The notes: a model not told the origin generated them from the sequence alone. A stretch of DNA of 32,500 nt from Sphaeroforma sirkka (GCA_001586965.3 LUCW03001724.1:1-32500), one strand, 5' to 3'; shown: positions 19,694-31,712, counted from the first letter of the stretch. Translations and numbers: made by a program.

Positions 19694-20206
19694 ATATGTA
19701 CATTGCATTCTCTCTCTTCATTATCCACCGACTCGAATAGAGTGTCAGGATAGAGCAAATCATCATATAGCGAATATAAAGAATGCATCTACAGTCGGCC
19801 CTTCGGACTGTCAGTGTCACCTATATGACACCTCACTAGGATAATAGAATCCCGCCAGTATATACATTTGGTGGTAGTTAGCAAATGCAAATATAGCCTC
19901 AGCAGAGGGATAGAGGGATAAATAACTCCACTTGTTGCAGAAATACATTGGTCTAACATCGGTGGGGGTTTATTTTATCCCCTCTAGGGTCATTTGAGGC
20001 TTATGCTCGCTCAAACTCATTTGCGAGCCCGCCTACTTTGTCTTTCAATGTCGACATTGTGTCGATAACTGGCAGCTGTAACGAGCAATTTTTTTGATAT
20101 ATGTGTAGTGAACATCCACAACCAAAGTTGAGGTACATATAATCGATGTTAAACGATTATGTCATCGCATACCTTTCTGCAGCACAACCGCTGCGCCAAA
20201 GGTAGT
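19694..20206. other. Stretch between two copia relics
   Basis: No domain is readable. It may contain the 3' ends or LTRs of the convergent copia relics on either side, but no matching pair of LTRs is present in the window. Confidence 0.4.
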
Positions 20207-22640
20207 TCAGGATAAATGCCTTCTATCATACAAGCAGTACATATACAAGCAATACTCTACTATCCAACACCGTTTAAATGTACGTGAACGGTTACTAGAG
20301 TCAGTAGAAGCTCTCAACAAAGCCCGAGTCCCAGAATCCGACGTTGTGATTCGTGATTTGTAGTTCTGACGTCGTGATTTGTACAAATCGGGGACTTTGT
20401 TGATGCGCAGTAAATAGCCTGTAGTGGAACACAGGGTGTCGGGACAGGCGGCGTAATCAGCGTTGCACATGGCATCGGCAACTAATGGCCCTTTGTGGAA
20501 TGAGTATATGAGGCCTGATAGAGATGTGTGTTTGAGATAGAACAAGATACGTTGTGCTGCGGTTCAATGGGCTGCTGACGGTTTATTTATGTACCGGGCC
20601 AGCGTTTTCAGTGCGTATGTAATGTCAATGTGAGTAATGACGGACAGGTATTGTAAGGTGCCGATCAATTGGCGATATGTATGTTGGCCGATGATATCCT
20701 GTGTAGCGGATGTAAAAGTGGTGAGACTGTCGGTGAGATCGAGGTTCTCCAGTGCCTCACGTATGTAGTTGTCTTGAACTAAGCTGATGGAATCATTGAT
20801 CGTCATAACGCGGACCCCGAAAAGCCATTTTGGTCGGCTTATTTCCTTGCAGCTAAAGTCGGCGTGAAGGAGATTTTTGAAGTGAGCGACATCAATTGTG
20901 TGATTCCCGCAGATGATTTATATACCATTAATATAGAGTAAGACGACGCAGGAGAAAGCGTCGGAGTCGATGATGAAGTGGCAAGGATCGGAGGCGGCTT
21001 GGTGAAAGCCCATATTGATGAGTTTGTACATGATTAGGGCATACCACAAGCTTCCGGATTGCTTGAGGTCATCGAAGTTTTTCATAAGTTTGAGAATATT
21101 TTTGGATGCGAGACCAATGTCGTTGGAGCGGATAGAGTTAAGCGATCGACATCCAGCTGCTAAATGTGCCATTTTTCGGAAGCGGCGATGGTGAGTAAGG
21201 CGCCGAGGGTGTCATGACTGCATGTTGGGAAGTAGGGCTCACTTTAGTTGATACCGTTTGTTTACGTAAAGATCCGTGCACAGAGTCTAGATTTATATAT
21301 GTTCACTAGTCCATCGATTATTTTGATTTCAAGCACCCATTTGCTCAAACAAAACAGTGAAGGTATCGTCAGGAAGTTCATCCGGCGTGGGGTTCCCGCT
21401 GAATGGATGTGCGCTAGGGTGAGGTCTAAAGGCCTCGCGGAGAGTGGCGGGCGTAAGTGGGTGTGCTTCGACCTGTGTACACACAATATATATTTTGTGA
21501 ACGGTGTCGTTATACATAGCTTTCTGTATGATGTGTTGATCGTGAGTGGATGGGGACGCGGGTAGAGCTTCGCGGATGGGAATGAGAAGGTCGTGTGTGA
21601 GATTATCGTCGCTAGTGTGTAAAGTCGGTGGAGTATCTGCAAGTGCCTTGATTGCCGTGATAGTGCTGGAGCGTGCGTGTTGAAGTACAGCGCGACGAAA
21701 CTGACGATCGGCTTTGTCCTGTTTTGATATGCGTTTCACATGTGCGAGTACCCTACAGTGTTTCTACTTGACGCTTAGGCGTCAGATCGATGGTCGCCAT
21801 GGTATTGTCAGTAGGGAGGCCAGTGTTCTCGATGTCGAATACCCAGTGCATGTGTGTGGGGGCGGTTGGAGTGAAGATTGCCACGAGAGAGGTAGTAGTG
21901 TCCGTGGTGTGGAGTTGTGGAGGAAGTGGCGCAGGTGTAGTGAGAGCGGAAACTCGTGCGAGGGTAATGGCGGATGAATATTCAGTGCCATGTTGGTTAG
22001 CATTATTGTGTGTGGACATTTGTTTTAGCATGACGTGTCATTCGCATATTGTCAGGGAGAGAGAGTTAGTGAAGGTTGCCACTATTGTGGCGATGCGGAA
22101 GAAGAAGGTCACGCAGTGTGCCTGGAGATGGGCGCCTTGGGTATCGATCGATTCTTCTTCAATCGTAGTGGAAACAGCAGTCGGCGGTGATGCCGTTTCG
22201 GAAAGGGAGACGGAGTCTGTAGGGCTGTCGTCTGGAGTGCGAAGAAGTGGCGTGATGGATGTAGATGGAGGTGTGGCCAGAAGTGCCGTATCGATCGTAT
22301 GTTGAGACGAGGTGTGTTGGGGCGTCGAAAGTAGTGTGCTAGAAGTCGGGACGATGTGTTAGGGAGTGATAGTAGCGGATGTAGCAAGCTCCCCTGGAAT
22401 TTGGGTGGCCGACGTGGTCGTGCCTGTCCTGGGCGAAGTCATGGCGGAGGCATAGTGGAGAAGGAGGAAGTGGGGGATGACTCCCCTGACATTGACGTAG
22501 TGGTGGTTGAGGATGACTCCCCTGGAACTGCTGGAAAATAAGGTCGGCTTACGGGCGATGGTTCTGGAGATGTGTTGTGGTGTCCGTTGGCTAGCGTAAT
22601 TTCACGAATCGTGGGGACGGTCACAGTAGTTGTCGGGGTT
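20207..22640 (-). pseudogene. Copia integrase-RT linker, reverse transcriptase and RNase H relic
   Basis: On the minus strand, 22640-21600 is a long Ser/Thr/Pro/His-rich stretch in changing frames, like the linker between integrase and RT of copia Pol. RT begins at about 21355 with K-W-V-L-E-I-K-I and Y-K-S-R-L-C-A-R, then after stops L-K-Q-S-G-S-L-W-Y-A and the catalytic box as Y-I-N-G-I (near 20930) in place of Y-V-D-D-I, so both Asp are lost. 20806-20564 gives L-I-G-T-L-Q-Y-L and D-I-T-Y-A-L-K-T-L-A-R-Y. 20545-20207 gives F-Y-L-K-H-T-S-L-S-G-L-I-Y and C-N-A-D-Y-A-A with S-T-T-G-Y-L-L, the start of RNase H. Gag, protease and integrase core are absent, so the copy is 5'-truncated and dead. 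It differs from the element at 6412. Confidence 0.78.
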
Positions 22641-23330
22641 GTTTATCTCGTAAGCCCTATGTTTAGTTTAAACCACAAAAAAATGTATATTGTCCAGTAT
22701 ACTTTTATTTTTTGAAACATGGGCGTATAACGAATGTTAACTCGGTTTCCGACTTGTTATTCTGCTATCTTTTCGGTATTGTTCCATATATTTTGCCTTT
22801 TTATCAAAAGTATACTACGTGTCTTTCGCAAGCACGGATATACAATCCAACGAATAGGTTGTACATTCTCTATCTATGGCAACTCATTGCAATCAGGAAG
22901 GTCCCCTTTCTCTAAAACCGGGTGTCCAACATATTACATGGAGGCACCCACCCTAGCCCTACTGGGTGACTCACAACCAGGGGGCGAGTACGATGGTAGG
23001 GTTGTCCAAGTTATTTGGTATCTGCAACTCACTCTATCTGCCACGAAAAAGGTGAGTTGGTGGTGTTGTTCCAATCAATTGCATCATTCGGCAATGCAGT
23101 ATGAAAGAATACTTGTTTAAGTGTTCTATGATGCGACTAAAATATGGGCCTTACGTTTGTGGTTTATACGAGACAGGCCACCCGTGGTGAGCAAAGACTT
23201 GGCAGCTGCCACGGTTCGAGTACCCACATTTTCTAAAGGAGATAGTATATTAAGTTGTGACGGCACATCAAAGAAGTTACATATGTAGCGGCCACCTGTC
23301 GGTTCGGTCATGGGAAATCGTATCAATGAT
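22641..23330. other. Unassigned stretch with short open frames
   Basis: A plus-strand frame (22734-23120) and a minus-strand frame (23326-23126, 66 codons) are open but match no family I recognise. The minus one has balanced composition and starts beside the AT repeat, so it could be an exon or a TE scrap. A motif resembling a tRNA B box (GGTTCGAGTACCC near 23213) does not fold as a T arm. Confidence 0.35.
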
Positions 23331-23515
23331 GATCATATATATATATATAATATTATATTATATACATATATAGTGTTATATATACATATATATATATAAT
23401 ATAATAATATAATAAATATACAAATAAATAGTACCATATATGTACTGCACAACACCACAAACATATATCCCAAAAGATAGCTATACAGATATATATATAT
23501 ATATATAACTTAAGT
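23331..23515. repeat. AT-rich simple repeat
   Basis: Interrupted (TA)n and TATAATA-type repeats occupy most of 23331-23430, with a further pure (AT)n block near 23490-23507. Confidence 0.8.
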
Positions 23516-23687
23516 ATCGTAATATATATAGAGATATTGTGATATGCATATGCCTATATTGAAAGGGATGTATTAGCTTAGGTGAAATACCCAAATAAAT
23601 GTGTACATGTATATGCACTCAAGTGTGAATAGACATATGTCCATACACTTGCTCAAACCATTTGAGCATACAATTGCTTCTCATCTA

Positions 23688-23842
23688 GTAAACGTGCGAT
23701 CCAAAGAAAACTTTCAAGATATATATATACGTGTGCTAGAATCTATACAAACATGCAGCAAGAAACATTTCGTAAACGTACGATTCAAAACTCATTTTCT
23801 GTATGTATGTGTGCTAGCATCTATATGAACATACAGCAAGAA
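23688..23842 (+). repeat. Two tandem copies of a ~75-85 bp repeat
   Basis: 23688-23764 and 23772-23842 share the order GTAAACGTRCGATYCAAA, GTGTGCTAG, ATCTATA, AACATRCAGCAAGAA. The copies are diverged, with indels in the middle. No function is apparent. Confidence 0.7.
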
Positions 23843-24330
23843 TGTGGACGTATTTCTATACAACGAAGTCATTCAGAAATACTATGGATACTCAACTATT
23901 CGCGTGTATGAAAAGACATCAATTCGATACCCAGATTGTCCTGCACTTGTTTTAGGGTTTTGGGTTGCACTTGTCGTCTGCACTTGTCGTCCTTGAAATT
24001 ACGTAGGTCTAAAGCATTTACATATACTCAAATTAAATTGCAAATCTTCACACCAATTTGCTCGGATGGAACATCCCTAAAGCCTGAAACAAAAATATGG
24101 TATTTGCAAAACCCTTGATATCAAACCATTCATCCGTACTTGTTTATTACTTATTCTCATACAGCACAAACAGATAAATAATGGTGTCGCTTCAGCAACA
24201 CAATGATATGATGGCTTCGTAAATACACTCATAGGTTCCCATATACATAATTGTAGCACACAAATACGAAGACCCACACATTATGTAAGTATATGTGTAT
24301 ATGTATGGATATGAGCACATACATGTGCAC

Positions 24331-24332
<2 letters not shown>

Positions 24333-24365
<33 letters not shown>
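24333..24365. repeat. (TA)n microsatellite
   Basis: A pure TA dinucleotide repeat of about 16 units in a long region of alternating TA/CA/TG sequence. Confidence 0.9.
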
Positions 24366-24367
<2 letters not shown>

Positions 24368-24694
24368 AAAGTGAATGAAAAGGTATACGCATACGCACAA
24401 ACATATAAACTTACATAACTACACGCTATACATACATACATATACGAATTTGCATATAGATATGTATACACAGGCACGTATATGTATATGTCTATATGTA
24501 TGTGTACACAAGTATATATATATATATATGTACACATATACATTTTATAGATATATCTATATATATACATACGTACATACATACATCTTTATAAAAAATG
24601 TACACTAATATATAAACAACATATGGATAACAACAATAAAAAAAATACAATGTACCCATGTGTAGAGATATATATGTATGTATTATGTACATTG

Positions 24695-24698
<4 letters not shown>

Positions 24699-24733
<35 letters not shown>
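24699..24733. repeat. (TA)n microsatellite
   Basis: A pure TA repeat of about 17 units. The open frames across it on both strands (Tyr-Ile repeats) are artefacts. Confidence 0.9.
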
Positions 24734-24737
<4 letters not shown>

Positions 24738-25336
24738 TATATAAAAACATGGAGACAAATATAGATATACATCTATACAAAATTTTACAAGTATACACAT
24801 ACACATGCGCAAAGCACAATGATATATAGTTATATATAAAAAAACATATGCATATGTATAAACCACGTACAGTAAAATAGTTGAATAAACAAATGTTTGC
24901 GTGTGTGTGTCTATCGTATGCATATACACATGTATAGATGTATATGTATATATGTGTGTATTTTTATAATCATACTCATACTTATACTTAAACGTATGAG
25001 TATAGGTATGAGTTTATATTCATATATACACATTTATATATATATACATAACTTCAAATAAATATAAGTATACATGTATAAGTACCCATATATATATGAA
25101 TATATTTATATATATATATATAAATATAATAATATATAGACATATATACACAAAGTTTTTGCCAGATACATATATATATATGTATATACATATACATATT
25201 ACATAGGCATACATACATATATAACTATATAACCTGTATATATGTGTAACAGAAAACGAATTAATTATGAAATCAAATTTTATATATGTACATAATCACA
25301 CGGACACATACATATATATATATTAACACATACATG

Positions 25337-25494
<158 letters not shown>

Positions 25495-25586
25495 TATACA
25501 TACATATATATATAAACGTATATGCGTGTATGTGCGTGCGTGTTTATATGTATATATATGAACACAAATGCAACAGAACAATATAA

Positions 25587-25624
<38 letters not shown>
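25587..25624. repeat. (CA)n(TA)n compound microsatellite
   Basis: About eight or nine CA units are followed by about ten TA units, directly next to the paired element at 25630. Confidence 0.9.
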
Positions 25625-25627
25625 GTA

Positions 25628-25832
25628 TTGTGATTCCCTCGTAGTAGGACTTGTTGACCCACTTACTACCACGGTGATATCACAGAACTGCAACCTTTTG
25701 AGAAGGAGTCCTCATTTTAGGGACTCGGTAGCATTGCGATCACACACTATCACAGAAATTCATAGGAATCAGGGGATCGAACCCATAGATTGTTGCTTTG
25801 TGATACCCTCGTAGTAGGAGTGGTTAACATAA
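25628..25832. repeat. Short element between microsatellites, with repeated end motif
   Basis: The motif TGTGATTCCCTCGTAGTAGG at 25629-25648 recurs as TGTGATACCCTCGTAGTAGG at 25799-25818, both in direct orientation. Next to the first copy, CTTACTACCACGGTGATATCAC (25662-25683) is an imperfect inverted copy, so the left end can form a hairpin. The block is flanked on both sides by (TA)n. It may be a small non-autonomous transposon or a microsatellite-associated repeat. Confidence 0.45.
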
Positions 25833-25838
25833 TTTATT

Positions 25839-25853
25839 TGTATATATATATAT

Positions 25854-25935
<82 letters not shown>

Positions 25936-25967
25936 GCACACGCACACGCACACACGCACACACATAT
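25839..25967. repeat. (TA)n(CA)n compound microsatellite
   Basis: TA repeat with CATA interruptions, then about 70 bp of pure TA to 25931, then CACG/CACA repeats to about 25967. Confidence 0.95.
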
Positions 25968-26034
25968 AAATACATACATACATATACATATACATATATA
26001 TATATGTTCTTACATATTCGTCGTATCCACATAG

Positions 26035-28065
26035 GCAGTAAAAAGACATTTGCGTACTATGATGCTATATAAGTGGATGTATCGGTCATATTATATACTT
26101 AATTGATCTTGGTTTGGAATGGTTTCTTTCTAGACAACTGTGACGCATAAGTGGGTGATTACTTCAATATGTTAGAATATGGATCGTGAAGCACGACCGA
26201 GATACCTTGATGAGAATCGTCAGACAATCCAGAAGGACAGATGAAAGAGCCACGTAAAAGAATCACTGTATGAGATATCTCACAATGATTCTCAAAAATG
26301 CATACTTTGTATTCCGCTATTGTTACACATATGTATTTGTCAATTATTTGAGCTCATGGACGTCAATCATATTGCCCGACGACCGACGTCATTGATCTTT
26401 TATTGCTCTTGTTGTTTCCCGACGGACGTTGTTCTGAGAAAAGAATTGTTCTGTATATATTTGTTCATTTAGAAGGAGGCTAAAGCCTCTAGCTAGGAGT
26501 ATGATAATGAGAACGATATTTATTCATGTACCCGAATTATCCTCCAGAACTTCCAGAAGGCCAAACTCCGCGGTCGGTCACACTTCATGAATATTTCATG
26601 AAATAAGTGCTCAAGCCTGAGGGGCTGCAAATTAGCTAAGGTAGGTAGTGCTGAGTGCTGAGTGCTGAGTGCTGACTCATGACTGCCGATGGTGCTGAGG
26701 GCCTGAGGCATGAACCCATGACCTACTCTGGCATTGTATCCCTATTCGTAAACTACCTCAGCAACCGTCGATCGGCTGCGTACAATGCATGACAACGGGA
26801 GTAAAATAAACGCTTTCCAAAATCAAAAGTTTTGTTCTTCTGCTCCTCGTAGGGTTTTTTTTACAACTCTCCAATACATATATACCTATTTACTCCCCAG
26901 AGAGTGAGAGAGGGTCTGCGACTTAACGAGAGACCGAGACTCTCCGAAATAAAAAGCTGGACCTGTCACTCTGCATTTTTAAAATAGGTTTAAACGAATC
27001 CGTTGGTTCTTAGTTCTCAAGATCATTTGTACCGTCGACTGTATTAATCTTATATTTTGCACCAACCAACTGATTTGCAAAGCCTTTTCTAATTAGCCGT
27101 ATAGGTTGGCTTCCATGTCTATTTATAAAAGTTATGTAGAATTATGATATCAAATTTGAAATTTGCATCACGGTAAGTTTTTTTTTTAACCTGACGATCT
27201 AGAAAAAGTAGAAAATAAATATGGGAGAACGGACAAGTCCGTATGTAGGACTTTTTTATATATATAAAACATAAAACCCAAAACATCTGACTCCAAAAAT
27301 AGTCGGACGTGTGGCTTATTCTATTCTTAAATTTATTTTTAGAAGGCTAAGTATGATTGGGCTGGGAGTCTGGGGCTTCTTGAGAGGCTGGGCCGCTGCT
27401 GGGTGGGCTCTTGAGACTTGAGTCTTGAGTCGAGGCTCCAAGCCGCAAGGGCCAAGGCTCCACAATCCACATCAAGAGAGTGAAGACGAAAAGTGACGAG
27501 ACCTAAGAAGTTTTTTTTTTTTAAACCCCCCCCCCCCCCCCCCCCAACCATATATTCTTTTAAAAATATATAAATAGATTTGAATTGTAAACCTATTTAC
27601 GACGTAGTCCTGATTGTCGATGTTAAGTAAACTATCTGATTGGGGATCAGCGTAGTTTCCGACACAGAAAATGAATTAAATACAACATGTTCGGTGAGAT
27701 TTATCTGATTATTTATACTACTGTGTAAACATTTGTACTACATACTACTACTACACACACAGAGAGAGAAGTATTAAAAAATGAATGGAAACGATAGTGT
27801 AATGAGTAAAGATAGATTGCAGAAGTAGATACTACTTGCGAGCCAAGTTGAGAGTCTGTGCAAGCATGAAACAGCGAAGACTATAAAGTACGTACAGTGC
27901 TCTACTACCTATTGAATACATAGTAAAGTAGAGTGAATTTTCGCAGCCCCCCCTTTTTTTGGATAGCGTAGATCGACAACGAGGTGGTAGTCGAGACCAG
28001 ACTCGAAACTACGAAGTACGAGATACGGATTTGTTTTCCCATTTCAGAATCTGAATAATATGCGA
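26035..28065. other. Gene-poor intergenic stretch
   Basis: No reading frame with a recognisable domain is present. It holds a 4 x 7-bp repeat GTGCTGA at 26648-26675, GAGTCTT/CTTGAG-type low-complexity sequence at about 27410-27440, a T12 run (27511-27522) followed by a C20 run (27526-27545), and AT-rich DNA. The short minus-strand frames here (such as 27551-27339, which begins in the C run) look accidental. Confidence 0.55.
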
Positions 28066-28070
28066 TCAAC

Positions 28071-28076
28071 TATAAA
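28071..28076 (+). promoter_or_regulatory. Possible TATA box of the LRR gene
   Basis: TATAAA lies 64 bp before the ATG at 28140, with a pyrimidine-rich stretch (CTCTCTCAGATATCCACTTCACTTTCAG) after it where a start site would fall. Another TATAAA occurs near 27881. Neither is verified. Confidence 0.35.
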
Positions 28077-28139
28077 CTTCCATAGCACTCTCTCAGATAT
28101 CCACTTCACTTTCAGTCAGTGAGTAGCATATTAGCGGCG

Positions 28140-31100
28140 ATGGAGTTGACACTAAAATTGGCTCTGGCTATAGTCGCCTTTGCAAATGGCGCGCTAGGCA
28201 ACGACAACTGGGTGAAGGTTGGGGCGCCTGTTGATAATTTGGCCGCCAAGAACGGCGGTAGCGGCGGCGGTGGTTTGGGCGGTTCTACTTCCATGGATGT
28301 AGAAACAGGCTTGGGTTTTGGGCCATCAGATCAGGCCACTGACTACGAGACAGAAATCATCACTGAAACAGTAGCCATCACCAAGATCATCGATGGTAGT
28401 AGGGGTGGTGCTGATTGTGCCACCGGGCCTGGTGCAAATTTGGCACAAATTAACATTCTCAGACTGGATCTGACAAATAATGTCACAGCAGTACAATCGT
28501 TTATCAATGCGGTCAACCCCCCGATTCCAGGTAATTCATGCCCAAGTATCACGCCTGTAGAGTTGATAGATTATAGCTTTGTAGAAGCTCTCTATTGCAA
28601 CAGCACACCGTACACTACAATGCTTGTGAGTGTACCTGCTGGAGCTTGCTGGAATGAGACCTTGAATTATTGGGGTAGCAAGGAGTTCTACGAGGTACTC
28701 CCCATAGCGGAAATCTTCAACAGTGAAGGTAGACCGTTGAATCAAGGAAATCTAGAAGGATGCCCAACTATTGACAATTGTTTGAGCCAAGGTTGCTTCT
28801 CAGTTCTCAACAGCGATGAAAAGATACCAGCTTGTCTCCAGTGTAACGTGAACATGTTTCAAAGTGAGAACTTAACGTCTTGTGAAAACGGTCCGTGCCC
28901 TGGTCCTCCGGATCCCGACTGTTTCGGTAGTACAACTCAGCGTTTCTGCGGCTACAACTCAATCTACACGTCATTCAATGTGACTGCGGGATCAGGTGGC
29001 ATAGTGTCGGCATGCTTTGCCAGCCAGTGTTGCAATGCACTTCCAGTTCCACCAAATGTAGGAACCGGAATTGTTAAATGTCCAGGCGAATGTATAATCC
29101 CGCCATCTCCTACTGCATCACCTACTACCTCACCATCTCCCAGTACAACCCCATCTGTAACCCCGACCGCAAGTACAACACCATCTGTAACCGCGAGTGC
29201 AAGTGTAACACCATCTGTAACCGCGAGTGCAAGTGTAACACCATCTGTAACTGCGAGTGCAAGTGTAACACCATCTGTAACCGCGAGTGCAAGTGTAACA
29301 CCTTCGGCAACTCCCACCACAAGCCCAAGTCCGTCAGTCTCCACCACTCCTTCATCTTCTCCTTCTTCAACGTCAAGTCCAGTACCAGGTATGACAGGTT
29401 TAGTAGTGATTTACGTGGATTGAAATCCCATGTTTTGCCATTTCATGTTTCAACTACAGATCATAACTAATACAATCCTTGTATTTTATAGCCTGCTACC
29501 CGGCTAGGAGTGATTCTGATTTTGGGAATGCTCCGCTTGATGCGAGATGCGGAACATTCTGTGTACTCGCTGGTGTTTTGAGCAGAACTGGGGATTTCGA
29601 TGCCGCCAATTGTGTTCGAGCCGAATTTGATGCTAGCAGTGACCCCAATCTAGAAATAAGAAGTCTCGCAGCAACTGATACCATCGCGGTCCCACTCATG
29701 TATGCCAACAGACCGGCACATGCACACACTTGAACGTACCCATATACCAGTCTCTCCACATATCTGATCAATACGATCGCCTTGAAATTAATTTATGAGC
29801 TTTGCGTCACCTTGATGGGAATTTCTGAACCTCGAGCACCGTTAACGTTTCCATTTTATCAATTTTGCAGTGGATTCAGCTTTCAAAACTTCGATGCCAC
29901 TACGACGCTGGCGAATATCATTGAGCCGAATACAGTACTGTAAGTAAAATTCGAACTGCTTCAAATCTTTCAGAGATTTAGTATCCATAACAGTATCAAA
30001 AGGGTGTCTGAGGTCTATTGACTCACTTTCTCGCCAACAGAATTTGCTAACATCAGTCGTTATTTTTGCTGACAGAACATTCGAGGAAACCGGTGTCACA
30101 ACAGACATCCTGGATGAAATCAGTGCGGAGGCGATAACCCTGTAAGTGGCACATGCAATTTATAATCAAATTTGAAATTGCCTGAATTGCGATATCAGTT
30201 AAGTCGTTTGATCTTTCTTAGTATCGCGTTTTGAACTAACACCGGCTTCTGTCATATGTACAGTCGATTAATCAGAGAACCGAATATCCCATCTTTCGGT
30301 GCCAGCTTCTTCGACAGTTACCCAAAAATAAATCAAATGTAAGTAAAATCAAGCTCGTGCTTAGGTCTTCTTGTATCGTCGTTTCAGTGTTGAGCGAATG
30401 TGCAGCAACAAGCATGTATAAGTCTTTAACTAATCCCGTAGCTTTCATCATTCTCCTACAGAGTTGTGACCGATTTTGATGGTAATTTCGTCTTCAACGC
30501 CAATGCCGTCCCTGCGGGTAGCTCATTAAATGTCCTGTAAGTGGTTTATACGAGATTTACGGCACAAGTTGATGTGCTCGGCATTTTCATGTTTACTCAT
30601 CGACGTCGAATGGCACCAAACTGACATGTTGAACCATCCTTTCCTTTACAGATCTATTCGTAACTCTGGGTTGACTGAGATTGATGTTAAGGGACTGCCA
30701 ACGGTTACAGTATTGTATGTCGAGTGGAGCTCGTTTTTTAGTGCTACTTTCACATACTCCAGCAGAATACGTTGCAAGATGTATTATATACGTGGGTTGC
30801 CTGAACTCATCCTTCGACTTTGCTTCCACACAACAGTGACTTCTCTGAAAACGAGCTGAAAAATTTCGCCACGATATATTCCGACCCCAACGCAATTCAG
30901 GAACTGTATGTCTTAGCTTTGTTGATTTTAATACTGTTCAGTCTTGAAATTTGACGCTTCTGAATTGTTTGATGCTTTTACTGTTCAATCGTTTTAAGGG
31001 ATCTGTTCAAAACCCTAAAACCCTTCATTCATTCCATATTGTACTAGTGCCTTGGAAGGTAATGTTCTCACAAGAACAGATTTTGTATCTGAGGCTGTTA

Positions 31101-31643
31101 TCGACACCGTCTTGGCTTTCCCAGCAGATTTGGCTGGTACCGAGGATACACCAGCAAGACTGTAAGTTGTACATCGCTCTTTTCGAATCACTCTCAGGGT
31201 ACATACTCACGCTAGATCTGAGCAGGCGGTTGCGTTATATAGAATTGCTGAATCTGGTTTAAAATCCACTGAATTTAATCATTTTTAACTCGCAGCCAAC
31301 AAGGAGGCGTCTTCCCAGATGGCACTATCCGCCTCCGACCAGAGTGGTACAACAACCTCTGCAATGTCGTACTGTAAGTGTTTGTGCGATACATGCGGCT
31401 TCGAAGTTCAAATATTTTTCCGCAATTATCATTGCCACCATACACCAACAACTGACTGCTATATTTTGCAATTTCCTACTACGCAGTTCATACACCGGTA
31501 ACCGATTGGTTTCAAACACGGACGGCATCGCTGTACTCAATGCGGCTCAGTCATGCGCCGCGATTATAGCGTATCGAAGCTCGGCTGCTGGCCAAGCTGC
31601 AATTGGCTGCGACGCAACAGCCACATTCACATGCACACCTTAA
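28140..31643 (+). CDS. Secreted Cys-rich, Ser/Thr/Pro-repeat, leucine-rich-repeat protein (11 exons)
   Basis: Exons by GT-AG rules and frame: 28140-29388, 29492-29699, 29871-29939, 30076-30141, 30264-30338, 30462-30536, 30652-30714, 30837-30905, 31048-31161, 31296-31373, 31487-31643. The joined frame is open for 740 codons to TAA 31641-31643. The ATG at 28140 is in good context and starts a signal peptide (LALAIVAFANGALG, residues 7-20). Next come a Gly-rich stretch (about 38-50), a Cys-rich domain with N-glycosylation sites (about 84-320), and a Ser/Thr/Pro stalk with 10-residue repeats (about 321-416). The rest is leucine-rich repeats, clearest in exons 7-8 (L-S-I-R-N-S-G-L-T-E-I-D-V, F-D-F-S-E-N-E-L). 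Intron 1 is phase 1. Introns 2-10 are all phase 2, and most LRR exons are 63-78 bp, about one repeat each. Donors are GTAAGT or GTATGN. No membrane span is seen, so it is probably secreted or wall-bound. The ligand and family are unknown. Confidence 0.8.
29141..29290 (+). repeat. Five 30-bp coding tandem repeats (Ser/Thr/Ala/Val/Pro)
   Basis: Units start at 29141, 29171, 29201, 29231 and 29261. Units 3 and 5 are identical and unit 4 differs by one base, while the first is diverged. Each encodes ten residues of the S-V-T-P-S-V-T-A-S-A type, a likely O-glycosylated stalk. The high identity at DNA level indicates recent expansion by slippage or unequal exchange. An overlapping second frame also stays open here only because the repeat length is a multiple of three. 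Confidence 0.9.
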
Positions 31644-31712
31644 ATACCAAAAAACTATTGATGCCTTCTCCATTAAACTCTTTAAAAGATATTTTACCAG
31701 GCGAACAGATGA

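Noticed and set aside
19422..19820. 132-codon minus-strand open frame
   Set aside because: The plus strand here reads clear copia RNase H blocks (D-N-K-S-A-I, N-P-A-D-I-L-T-K), so this frame is a shadow.
22734..23120. 128-codon plus-strand frame
   Set aside because: No domain, Cys/Phe-rich random-looking composition, no supporting context.
23205..23235. tRNA-like B box (GGTTCGAGTACCC)
   Set aside because: No T-stem pairing and no matching acceptor or D arm.
28119..28139. Upstream GTG start for the LRR gene
   Set aside because: Eukaryotic initiation at GTG is unlikely, and the ATG at 28140 starts a clean signal peptide.
29078..29470. 130-codon overlapping plus-strand frame and two minus-strand frames over the 30-bp repeats
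   Set aside because: They stay open only because the repeat unit is a multiple of three; the signal-peptide gene in the main frame explains the region.
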